From Lates calcarifer (taxonomy: Eukaryota > Chordata > Actinopteri > Centropomidae), in assembly GCF_001640805.2 (NCBI RefSeq), contig NC_066838.1, positions 20,476,743 through 20,540,742 on the forward strand: 64,000 bases of DNA, in the 5' to 3' direction. The notes under the pieces are model-generated. The model searched no databases. It was not told the origin of the DNA and was given only the letters and a program-made list of their open reading frames with translations. This document shows positions 35,886-47,601 of this stretch, piece after piece (positions within the stretch are counted from its first letter, which is position 1; each line of letters starts with the position of its first letter). The position numbers and the translations under genes were made by a program.

Positions 35886-38806
35886 ATGGCAGTTCCAGTA
35901 GCTGCATTACAACTGAGCACACCATCCAGCCCGGGTCTGCTGGAGCACAACATTCACATCAGCGACACAGATTTGGGAAGGATTTCAAGTGACAATGAAA
36001 ACGACACTCTGCCTTTACATTCTCCGTGGACTTTCTGGCTTGATAGGTAAGACGCTGCGTAGTTACGGTCTCCCTCCATTTTTATGTCATTAATCTTGAG
36101 ACAGCGTGAAGTATAGGTGAACTCTTTGTCGGTGACCTTTTAATGAGAACAAAGGAGGGAGAGGAGGATTTTTTTCATGCCTGGGTTAAGTCATTGCAAC
36201 CCAGATAATATTATACGTATCTTTATCTTTAACAGTGACACGGGGATCGTCTGTCATATTAAATCACAGAGAAACAACAAAAACTGTTTGCTAATGGCGT
36301 TGATGCAGCTTTTCTGCCAACTTGTTTCCTCAACGACCTACATACCCAATTCCTTTACTTAGCAGGCTCTCAAAATAAACAAATGGGCGTAATTGTGACC
36401 GTAATAACTCGACCTGATTTCACTTTTAGCACACCCTTAGCCTTGTTTTTATTTTTTTCTATTTGTGAGCACAGGTGTTATTGTTTTTTTTAAAAAAACT
36501 TGTTGAGTCACTGCTCATGTGTCTGTTGCCAATTGTCTAGAAAATCGTTCTTTTCCTGTTATATCAACGTACACAGCTCAAACTCAAAAAGTGATTTCAA
36601 AATGAACGTGAAGTAATCACAGCAGAGTTGAGCACAGAATACACTCTGTTACACAAGCCTCATCATCCAGATTTTGTACAAATCAGAGGGTGCTGTGTTC
36701 AAATGGGGTCAGTGTTGTTTACTGTTTACTGGCTTGTTTGTCATCTGATCCCCCACCCCCATCCTCCGACCTGTCTGCTCAGAGGGCAGCTCTCTGTAAC
36801 ATGTCTGAGTATTGTAGCAGCTGAAAGAAATGTATTTAGAACATGTCAGGTCAGGGGACCTAATGTCTTGACAAGGCTTGTAATTTAAGTAAATGATAGA
36901 AAAGACACTTAAATCCATGCAGTGTTTTCACTTCATTTGTGTGAGCTTTTGGTCTGTCAGACCTTCATCAGAGCGGTGGCCATCCTGCAAACATTTAAAG
37001 AAGTAAATAGAATAAGTGAAATCTAATTAATCGTTTCTATCTGGGTTTTGGCAGATCTCTACCAGGAACAACAGCTGCTGAATGTGAGTCAAACTTGAAG
37101 AAAATCTACACTGTGGAGACTGTCCAGGTAAGATGCTCCACAGTTTTGATATAAGAGCACAGCTCCATCAGGCATGGAGTTGTTACAGTCAGTCACTCCA
37201 GAAATTGAGCAATGACACATTTTGGTAGCAACTTTCCTCATTTACACGCAAATCCATATTCTGTGCCCAGATGTCTCTCTTCACACAGCTGCTGGACTTT
37301 TTCTCCCAAATGCACCAAGGCCATAACCAAACTAACATATAGTGTCTGAAGCCTTAAGTAACCCTCTTATCAGGAGACAGAGTGCTTTGCGCTTCACTGT
37401 CATCTCTGTGCTTGAAAGCAAACACAGTATGCAGGATTTAGTAAAAGCACTAACACTAGTAGCACCCCAACATGATGTGTACACAGGCGTTCCCCATTTC
37501 ACGCTGTAGTCAGTTTGTGCATTTGCAGGCTGCTCTGAGTGTATGATTGTTTTACTTTGATTGTTTTGGTTTTTTTCCAGTGCTCTTCCAACATACTGAG
37601 ACAGAGAGAACTCCTGACTGTGTGTTATGACAAGTGTTGATCAATATGTTAATCTGCATAATTACTAATGACCTAACTTGCATACGAAGATGTTTTTAAT
37701 CTGTGACAGCGATTGCTGCAGGAAGTTACACTAAGCTCAAGTGCCCTGTTATGAATGCTTAACCACAACTGTGGTGGGCAAGGATTCATAATTGGGGGGG
37801 AGTGATAGTGAGGTTAAGAGCAATGAGGAAAAGACCTTTGGCTGTAATTCTCTACACCGCCACAAATGTGAAATATTAACAAGGCCAACTGTGGCAGTAA
37901 ATGGTTCAATAAAATAATCTGTTTCCTCTTTTTCACCTCGACACTGGAGTAGAACTTTTGGAGAGTTTATAACAACATACCAGGTGTCTCCAGCTTACCA
38001 CTGAGATGTAGCTATCATCTGATGAGAGGAGAGAGGAAGCCACTCTGGTAGGTTTAACTTAAAGATTGATGTACATGTTTGTATTATTTGAAGGCTATTT
38101 AAAATGTGTAATGTTTCCCACTGGTTTGCATACAGGGAAGAAGAAAGCAATGCTAAAGGTGGTGTCTGGAAAATGAAAATACCCAAAGAGTGCACTGTAA
38201 GTGATTTAAGCATTTATTAGGTACTATTTACTTATTATTACTTGCTACTTTCGTGACTTTTTAACAAATTTGCCCTCATATTTACAGTCTGCTGTATGGA
38301 AGGAACTGCTATTGGCTACTATTGGGGAACAGTTCAGTGATTATTGTGCCTCAGGTAAAAATACTATGGCTTAAATTCTACCTGATAAATGATTGCAGTT
38401 TGGGTCTTAGTATAACATCTGCACAGTACTGTAGGTCTAAAATGTATTTCACACATTCTCTGTTGTTGCTCTTGCAGATGATGAAGTAGTTGGTGTCAGT
38501 GTCAGTGTAAGAGACAGAGAGGATGTCGTCCAGGTCTGGAATGGAAATGCTTCTTGTGCCAATGAGTCCAACATCTTAGGAAGGATTTATGAGCTTCTTC
38601 CACAAATACCTTTTAAAGCAGTGTTTTACAAACGTGAGTATTTGCTTTGAATATTAACAATGATGTACAGTATTATGGTGTTAAAAATGGATTGGCAATA
38701 GCACTGTATAATGAGACCGACCAAATAAAAAGTAACATAATTGTTTACTTATATTTCAGCACATGAGGAGCACCATGCTTTCGAAGGAGGTCGATCAAGA
38801 CATTAG
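35886..38806 (+). CDS. eif4e3: Translation initiation factor eIF4E family member 3
   Basis: eIF4E3 is an atypical cap-binding protein that binds the m7G cap with one aromatic side instead of the usual tryptophan pair and can restrain eIF4E-driven translation. Seven coding exons: 35886-36046, 37055-37127, 37953-38047, 38136-38196, 38288-38354, 38478-38633, 38760-38806. All phases agree; 219 residues (human 224). Motifs: [109 protein letters not shown] and the tail [14 protein letters not shown]. Residue C64 replaces the first cap-stacking tryptophan and W110 is retained, the hallmark of this class. The N-terminal 40 residues are poorly conserved. Start at 35886 fits the homologue's N-terminus. 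Confidence 0.96.
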
Positions 38807-40680
38807 CACATTTTGCACATCAGAGCCCTTGAGATATACAACATTTTTCTTTGCTTATGAACGTGTTTTCGGACCATAATATTTGGGCAAATTTTGAAGC
38901 AGTTGAGTTCACTGTTGCTTAATGTATCATCTTAATTACCTCAAAATGTAGCCCATGTATTATGAAACTAAGTCGATGGAATCTCCCATCTTCTGAGCAC
39001 TACTGTCATTCATAACAATATCCAAAATACTTTTCAGCCAACAGCAAAAACAATTTTAGTTTCATTTTATCTATGGCAGTGTTTGTATGTTTTTTATACT
39101 GCAGAGTTTTGCAAAAAACCTCAACTAAAAGAGCCGATCATGTACAGTCAGATTTTTTTAGATGTATTATAGCATATTTTGTGCAGTTTCCTGAGCACAG
39201 ACAAAGGCGGGTCTTTGACTTCTCATTTTTGGATCTAAGAGGAGGCCTAGCTCCACAAAGTAAACCTTTATCTTAATACATTACAAGGCTTTTCTAGTCA
39301 GCTCTTTTCTCTGTTTTGTAAGTTACAGCCAAAATACTGTTGCCTATACTAGAGAACGTAGATAGTTAGTATGCTGTAATGCTAATATATGAACAGAAAA
39401 TTGCACATTCTTTTTTATTTTCCTCTTTTAGGATATGAGTGAATTATGAAAGGATTATGTTCTTGTTACAATAAAATGACCTCAGTACACAAAACATCAT
39501 GAGTAGATGCTGAGAAATATATGCAATCATTTCTATTCTGTAAAGGCTGTGGTAAATTTTCAGTGTTGTTGTTGTCCTAAATCAAGCACTTTGTTTCTTA
39601 CTGTACATGTGAAACATCAGATTGTCCCTCCAGGATTACATGGAGTTGTGATTACTGAGACCAAACACACTTTGGCTTTGTGTCACCTTTTCTGATGGAA
39701 GTGTAAAGCTTTTAATACCAACTGAGAAATGTGGGTGACAAAGTTGAAATTACATGTTTTTATGTTTTCATATGACCTGTGTTAAAATAAATTTGTGAAA
39801 CCTACCCTTTGTAAAGCAGATAATATTGGCCCTGGGAAAACACATGAGACACAGAAATCAGTCACAGGAGCACCACTGAATATAAAAATGCTCTTGCTCT
39901 TTTGGGGCTATTTTAATGAAGTTGTACAAATCACTGGTGTTTGCTTAAGTGATGCAATCAGTGCAGCAGAGTCAAATCTGGATTAAATAAGTTAATCAGA
40001 GATGGTTTGCTACTGCTACACCAAAACCACTTTAGTGTCTCTCAAATCCATAGCTTTAATTTTTTTCTGTGGTCTTATATGTGATAGGTTGTGTTTTTAT
40101 TACTGAAATTTAGGACATTGAACCATCATACATCTCACCAAAGGCGCCTTTCCCATGTGTTCGGGTGTGAGACGGTGTATTAGTGAGTGAGTGAGATTGT
40201 CAATTCCATGCTACATAGAGCAGAGCAGATTTTCTTGAGTAATCTCTACAGAGCTATGGAGTATGCATTGAAATCCACAAAGAATGCTGCTATGACTCAT
40301 CAATCAAATCACATATTTAAGTGTTGATATAATGCTGGTGTGTCTGCTAAAGTCAAGAATAGTTTTCGAGCCACTGACTTGGCCATGCTTGCTTTATCTT
40401 CCTTGTATTGTTCTGTTTTTTTTTAATGTTATGATTTTAAAAGCACATACTGTACTGTTATATAAGAGAAAAACAATGCCCCCTGCACATATACAGTTGA
40501 CCACTCACTTCAGATCTCAGACCTTGTAACTGATTGTTGATCTTGGATGGTGCCTTGTGTTTACCAGCAGTTCAGAATGTTACAGTCATCTGTGTTCAGC
40601 ATGTTGGACTTGTATCTAGTCGTGTTTCTCTGTTAGTTTTACATGTGTTTGAAAAATAAAGTCACCTAAACTTCTACCTT
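38807..40680 (+). other. eif4e3 3' UTR and downstream, alternative poly(A) signals
   Basis: No coding exon. Canonical AATAAA signals on the plus strand are at 39470-39475, 39786-39791 and 40655-40660. The last has a T/G-rich stretch after it, consistent with long and short 3' UTRs. Assignment is by position only. Confidence 0.5.
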
Positions 40681-40821
40681 TTGCTGTTTTGAATATTTAC
40701 TGTACATGGATATCAATATTGCAAAACAACAACATATTGGATTGGACTTTTAGACCCTGTATTTCTAGAAAAGATGGTCAGGTCAATGTGGATTTGTTCA
40801 TATTTCATTTTGACTTGAAGT

Positions 40822-40880
40822 GTGTGTTTTGTTTTGTTTTTTTTTTTTGTTTTGTTTTTTGTTTTTTTTGTTTTTTTTTG
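40822..40880 (+). repeat. T-rich (TTTTG)n tract
   Basis: Imperfect TTTTG/TTTTTTG units over about 58 bases, seen directly. Confidence 0.9.
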
Positions 40881-42100
40881 GCAGTGAATTAAATAATAGA
40901 TGTTGTAATTCGTTAATAAATGCAAGGAACTGTATGATCACAGTGATAACATTGACCATGGATTTTTAACTAAGCCACTGAAAAGCCTTAATTTCATATT
41001 GAATCAAATGTATATAGGTCAGTTAATAGGAAGCTCACATTTCAGGACAACTACAAGAAAAATGTCTCCCTCCTGTGGTTGCCTCAAAGCATGGACACAA
41101 AAAATAAGCGTATACAATGATTAAAAATAGAAATTACAAAGATTTCAACTGACTACAATGACTATGACAGACTAAACTACTCACTGTAATTGCACAATAC
41201 AAATTAGTAGGGTTTATTTTATCTTATATTAGTTTATTTGTACCATACGTGCACAGATGTTTGCTTTGATATATAGAGACAATAATCTATATTTTTAAAA
41301 AATCATGTGAATAACATAACAGAAATGATAAGCCCATCATTGTAGTGTAGACTTTTTGGAAATATGTAAAGAGCTTATGTTATCGATTTTTAATGCTGTA
41401 AATTATTTACTAATAGCCTTTATTTATTTTTTTTTAAAAAGCAAAAGAATAATTGACATTTTTCTCTCCCTGTTATAGCCATTAGTCCTTGGTCCAGTAG
41501 AGGTCCCTTTGAAAAATGGTAGAAATTGTCAATTTCATTTTGGAGGTAAATCAATCTTATCTGCTTTTCTATCGACAATATTAATGATTTATTTAATTTC
41601 TGTTTGAGTTAGATTTCTGTTATTTTGCTTGAAAATGGCCACTTTCACCATTTTTGCATGTACTGTAACTCATAGTGGGGTCATTTGGCTTACCCTCATT
41701 GATATAAATGGGGTGGACAAAAAAATGCAATCACCTGTCTGTATAATGCAATTCAGCACAAACTGAACATTATAACCATCATGAAGATAGGATGATTTGC
41801 AGGACTGATGTATTAGACAGCATTAGTTTTAGCTAGGTGTACCTAATAAACTGCCAACTGAGGGTGAGGGTGTTATTCCCTATAACTGTAACTCCCTGTA
41901 ACTTCATTTATTGTAAATGTGAATTCAATTCCATCCAAAATCAAAGAAGGTGACTTGTCTCCATCACATTCAAAATGACCTTTAAGTAAGTTAAATTATC
42001 TGAATGGCACAGGAAAATCCTAACTAAGCATAAACTACGCGTACGATAAAGTGCAATCATATTATCAAAAAGGTAAAGAGCCAAAATTCAGGATGATCTG
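40881..42100. other. Intergenic between eif4e3 and foxp1, with a repeat relic
   Basis: AT-rich without supported exons. At about 41690-41870 the phrases aatggggtggacaaaa and agctaggtgtacctaataaactgccaactgag match a widespread animal DNA repeat whose end reads taggtgtacctaataaagtggc. Confidence 0.45.
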
Positions 42101-42104
42101 AAAC

Positions 42105-42265
42105 AGTCCCGCGTGTCGCCATGACGTCACCATTGTTTACTTTTACCTAAGCCACGCCCTCTGTTAGCAACTTGTGGCTAGCTCGGCTCCAAGGAAAGCA
42201 CTGCTCCGAGGTCCCTTCTTCAGACACCACCCCAAGTGAAAGACTGTCCTTCCGCACATAATTCG
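42105..42265 (+). promoter_or_regulatory. foxp1 promoter and non-coding first exon
   Basis: A CpG-richer stretch with a perfect CRE, TGACGTCA (42122-42129), 4 bp before a forkhead consensus TGTTTAC (42134-42140). A strong donor follows at 42266 (attcg then GTGAGTAAAC), so the upstream 100 bases or so are probably a 5'-UTR exon spliced to the coding exon whose acceptor ends at 44796. Transcript start inferred, not seen. Confidence 0.55.
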
Positions 42266-42891
42266 GTGAGTAAACATCCATTCAACAGCGGGCAGAAACT
42301 CGTTGAATGATTATTGGCTTCAACGTTAGATCCATTGTGATATCGCCGCGTGATAAAACGAAGAGGAGAGAGAAACGTTTCTCACACAAGCTAGCGCCAG
42401 GGCAGGCTGTTAGCTTTTGTTGTACTGTTAACGTGAATGCTGCCCGCAAGGCTCGTCGAAAACTGTTTTCCAGTGAAGTCAACATGGGTTTTTAAAGATC
42501 TTGAATAGACACGACAAGGTAATCTGCTAAGTTAACACACTAAACTCTTTAACCCCCTGCTTTCACGGGATATATGCTTAGCTAAAGGCTCAAGTCCTCA
42601 ACGCAAACCTCGAACTGCTATGGTCGGTGTTAACGGATGTCGATTCCATTCATATTGCGTTAAGCTAAGTTGATGATGAATCACGTTGCTATAATGAACG
42701 ATCTAAAATTACATCAGATATCAGCGATTCAGGATTTTTAAATGTAACGTTTTGGATGGTGATTGTCGAAATGTGAGTCGGTTGCTGTGAGCACTCTGCT
42801 CCAGTGGTAGGTGTAGCTAAGTTGACTCAGAACAATGTGAACCCAGCTCTCTAAACGTTCCCCGACTACATTATTGAATCCGTGTTTAACA

Positions 42892-42999
42892 GAGAGCGTG
42901 AGCCATTGCCAGTCAACCCACTGCATTTGAATGATCGCATTGACGAGGATCAACCGGGCACTGAAGACGAATACAAAAAAAGTCTCGACCAAATAAGTG
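42892..42999 (+). other. Candidate alternative 5' exon in the foxp1 locus
   Basis: Bounded by an acceptor-like gtgtttaacag and a donor-like aataagtg/GTAAAAG, with five or more CpGs. A frame through it reads HLNDRIDEDQPGTEDEYKK, which I do not recognise. It could be an untranslated alternative first or second exon or a conserved element. Boundaries are guesses. Confidence 0.25.
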
Positions 43000-44811
43000 G
43001 TAAAAGGCACCTCAAACTAAGTATGCGTGGGCTTAGATTGACAGACAGGGTTTATAGTATAAAGTAATACAAGGCTAACACTAGTTATAATGTGAAATGT
43101 ATTGCAACAGCTGTGACATTTGTTGTGATACGCCTTTACCTTTATAAAATGGAGATATTGTAATGTCCTACAACGAAAATTATATGTCATTGATTATCAT
43201 CAATCCTGTAGAATAATTTGTATCATCCCCTTCATATTCATGCATCGCTGATTGCACAGAACATAATTTCACGATTTAAGCTTTTCTACTGTGACATGGG
43301 TTACTATAGCCAGATTGATGTACCGACTAATAGTGCGTGTGTAAAACCAGTTGTTAAAAATATTCCTGTAGTCTGCTTTTAAGGGAGGAGTTGGAGGTTG
43401 TTTGCTTTTTCTTAAGGAAAGGTCTCTCTGCAGTGTTTCCTTTATTTCCTTTACCTTCTTTGAAGTGTGGTGGCCCCCACTGCTGGAGAGTTGCCCCCGT
43501 GGTGAGAATGCTTTAAATACAGTAAAGAAATTCATCATGGGCTTATTATTTAGCCCATTCCAAAGACAGATGCACTGGAGCACAACTATTCAATTATCAA
43601 AATCATACAGTATCTACATAACATCTGATTGCACTCCAGTGTAATGCATAATTGAACTGATGTGGAATGAACCCAATGTTCAGCTTGGTTCCTACAACTA
43701 AAATCACCCCCGACATCTTCAAAAATGTCTACAGGAAACTCTGCCTTTTGTCTTCAGAACTAATCCTCATCCTGAAAGCAAAAGTAAACAGAGTGGGAAA
43801 CCTCACCAGCAACTGCCTGTTTTGATTAGATAGGTTTTAGTTTTAGATTGCAGGAATTCCCTCAGTTTTAACCATATAAGTTATGACTTGTCTATGAATG
43901 ACACATTTCTGGAGCTAGACACAAATCACCATTCAGCAGTCATCTATTAGTCATTCCCAAATGCAGGAAACACTGAGTTCTTTCCTCTTATAGTTGGTTT
44001 TTAGCTAACTGTTGGTACATGTTTGGTATCAAAGTGTATAAAACCTAATCTGATCATCTGTCAGATGTTGCCAAAATGTTGATGTTGGCTCTCAGTGGTG
44101 TCTAACTGATTGTCTGATTAACAGATTGATGTCCGCATGTGAATTTGACAGTGGGGTAACCCAGACGATAATATTACCCTCGAGGCTATGTGGTCCCTTT
44201 CTTTTCAGGCTTTGTGTGTAGGTTTCCATCTGTGCACATTATTTGTTTGCTCACTTTATTTACCTTTGTTTATGCTGCTTAGCTTTTGACTCAAACACTC
44301 CTAAGCTGTATACATAAAAGCCCTACTTGTGCATTGTACTACCTGCCACGGCCGTTTATCGCACCACCTGGTTAATGGTAAATTGTTCCAGAAGGAAGAT
44401 ATGTTTGCACATAAACACGGACCCAGGGCCTCTGTGTTTACAGTAGTCATGGCAGCGCTCAGTTATTCAACAAATAGACCTAGCATGTTCCTCTCTCACT
44501 TGTAGAAGAGAATGTTTGTCTTGGTGGGTAGAGCGATAACAGCTTGGTTCTTAACTTTTAGTGCTCTAGCTTTTTACATGCAGCACAATTACTTTCACAT
44601 GACAAATGACTACATTGTTGGGTTATTACACAGGCTATTGTATACTGTTAAATTTTGCTTGGAAAATGGACCTGTAATTACCTTGTGAAGTGATAGTTTT
44701 GTCAGAAAGTACTGCTCTGTTTGTGTTCCTACTGTATTTTGTGATACTGTTCTGCTTTATCCAGTTGTTTTCATTTACACTCATTTCCTTTCTTAGGTCA
44801 GTGAAGTCCAG

Positions 44812-47565
44812 ATGCATGAGTCTGGGTCAGAACCAACAAGCCACGCCATTCCAGCAAGTCAGACAGAGAACGGGAGTCACACTGAGAATGAGAGTCGACT
44901 GAGCAGCAGCCAGACTCCTCCTCCAGAGGCACCAAGGGTCAGTCTTCCCCAGCTGCAGCTGTTCAATACATCAGAAAATCTAGTAATAATGTAGTAATAC
45001 ATGAAGCACTGAGTCTTTCCATATTCCACACAAATATAACAAAATGACAATGATGTATAATATGTAGAACGGAAACGGTTAGTAAATTACACAATAAATC
45101 TTTCAAAATAGAATGAATCTGCAACTATTTTGATAGTTGATCAGTTGTTCAAGCTATTTTCCAGGCAAAGTGTCGAACATTTCCTGTTTGCAGCTTTTCA
45201 TGTGTGCAAATTTGCTGCTTTCTCATGTCTTCCATGACGGTAAACAGAATATCTACACTTTGGACTGTTGGTCCAAAAAGGTCATTCAAAGATGTAACTA
45301 GGAAAATTGCAATGGGCATTTTTTTCTCTTCTATGATATCTTCTAGATAAAACAATTCATTAAAGATTCATAATTCATTAAAGATTCATTAATTAAAAAC
45401 ACTCAGACTAATCAGTAATGAAATGAATCTTTAGTTGCAGCCCTGTGCAAATACATTTGCTTTAAGGTGTTTACTTTTGTCAGTGTTGTATTATAGCATA
45501 TTACAGATATTATCATTAAAAACAGTTGCTCAAAACAGTCTTACAGTCTTCTTACAGTGTGATAAAATTAAAAACAAGGAACTCAAAAGTTTTCACAGTC
45601 TTGATTTTGGACAGCTAAGTCTTGATGCCTGACTATCCTGGGACACAAGTAAGACATTCAAGACTACTAGCTTCTCCTCTGTGAGGATTTGCTGCCTTTT
45701 TTGTGAACTGAATATTTTTAGGTTCTCTGTTAAACAAAACAAGCGATTTTACAGTATCACTTTGGGTTTTAGAAACAGTGATTACATTTTAGTAACCAAA
45801 TGATTAATCGAAATGTTTACTGACTGATTCATAGATGATGAATTGTTAGTTGCAGCCTTGGAGCAAATGACTGTATTCAAAAAAGCTGTGCCGTGCTGCT
45901 GAGTACAGTTACTTTATTTATTTATACAACACCATACAGCTGCATAGGGGCATGTGTAAATGTTTGGTTTCAGCGTTACAAAAATGTGTTGCAACTGATA
46001 GGTCTGTTTTTTACTTCACCAAAGTGTGAATTACATTTTGTTTTGCTACATTTATGTTCAGCCGGTCTGGTCTCCAAACACCCTACAGTTTCTTAACAGT
46101 ATTCACACACACACACACACACACACCTTGTAGATGATGATACTGAACATAAGGTAGAGAGCTTACTGGTATTAGAGAATTTAAGGTGCTTTGTTTTGTT
46201 TTTACATGTAGAGGTATTCCTGAACCACTCACTTTGTCTGTCTGAGTTTCTCCAAACTGCAGTGTTTTGTATTTATGCTGGAGGGGAGCACAGAGATGGG
46301 GGGAGGTTGTACTGAGGTTCGGAAGGGGAGGGAGAGCACAACTCCTGCTGGGCGGAGGGATCAGTGTTATATTGTTAGTTTTGTTCATGCTCACATCATG
46401 AAGGCTCTGTTAGATTGTCAGGCAGAACATTATTGCTGAGCAGCATTTATTTTACTTAGGTGCCCAGGCAGACTTTTCAATGGAGACTATCAGGTTTGTC
46501 TAAGTCATTCTTTATTCATTTTGCAAGATTATAATCACAGGCTATTTTTAATCAGGGCTTAACATTTTGTTTAAGTGAAACGTGTGTACATGTACATGAT
46601 TGTGTGAATTTAATATTTTTAGATCTCATCTTATTGAATCTTGAGTGGAGTTTATGAACAAGTATGTGTGTTTTTGCAAATGTCACTCTGTCGGGCCACA
46701 CCCAGCAGGGTATATTAGTAAGTATTAAATCTCATAAGAGAAAACATGGTGTGTTTGTTTTTCAGCAAGTTTTCAGCATTTCTATTTGCTGTCAGTCATT
46801 TCAGAGTTCACAAGACCAGTCTTGCGGGAACAGATCTGTGTTTACACTCAGTTGCTCACTGGTATGACTTTCAACAATAACAACAACAGAAGATGTTTGG
46901 ACTTGCTGGCTACCATGGCAACAGGGATTAGGCAAAGGCTGTTGTTGTGTTGATGGTGTCCACAGAAAAATAGAGGGGCCAACTGGCTCTGTCTGTGGGA
47001 TAGACCTATTTTCATTGCTTTGGTGGCCACCTCTGCAGCATTGAATTTCATAAGAAAGGACAAACTAGGAGGCAGTCATCTGTTATTGTTAGCCCAAAGC
47101 CTGTGTGAAATTCACTGTCAGTTTGTTTACCCGATTCAAAACAGACTCTGCCTTGGAGAGAAATGTTTGTTTGTGGTTCAGCCCTTAATTAAAATACGAA
47201 TCTCAAGTTCTGTTTTCGTAAACAGGCCCTGTATGCTTTTTTATTCATTATTTATATCTCTCTGCAATTTTGATTACTCTGTTTATGTTTACTGTAAACA
47301 TCCCTTGAGCTGTGAGGCTTGACAGTGAGGGGGAGGGTGTGGTAATTGCTGCATGCCTAGCAGAGGATGTTGTTGTTGTTTTTGTGGTACTGGTTGTTGT
47401 TGTTGTTTTGATGGAGTTCTAATTCCCCTAAGCCATCTAATGTTGTTATTTTTGTTTGGTTCATTTTTAGCTCAGCTTGCTAGACTGACCAGTAATGTGG
47501 AGATAATAAATAAGCAGTAGGATTGTGAGTGACTATAAATTATTTTTTGAATTTGAGCGATCAAC

Positions 47566-47601
<36 letters not shown>

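Noticed and set aside
46770..46860. Possible missing foxp1 Q-rich exon (acceptor ttttcag, donor gtatga)
   Set aside because: The peptide ([13 protein letters not shown]...) does not resemble the FOXP1 Q-rich region and the signals are weak.
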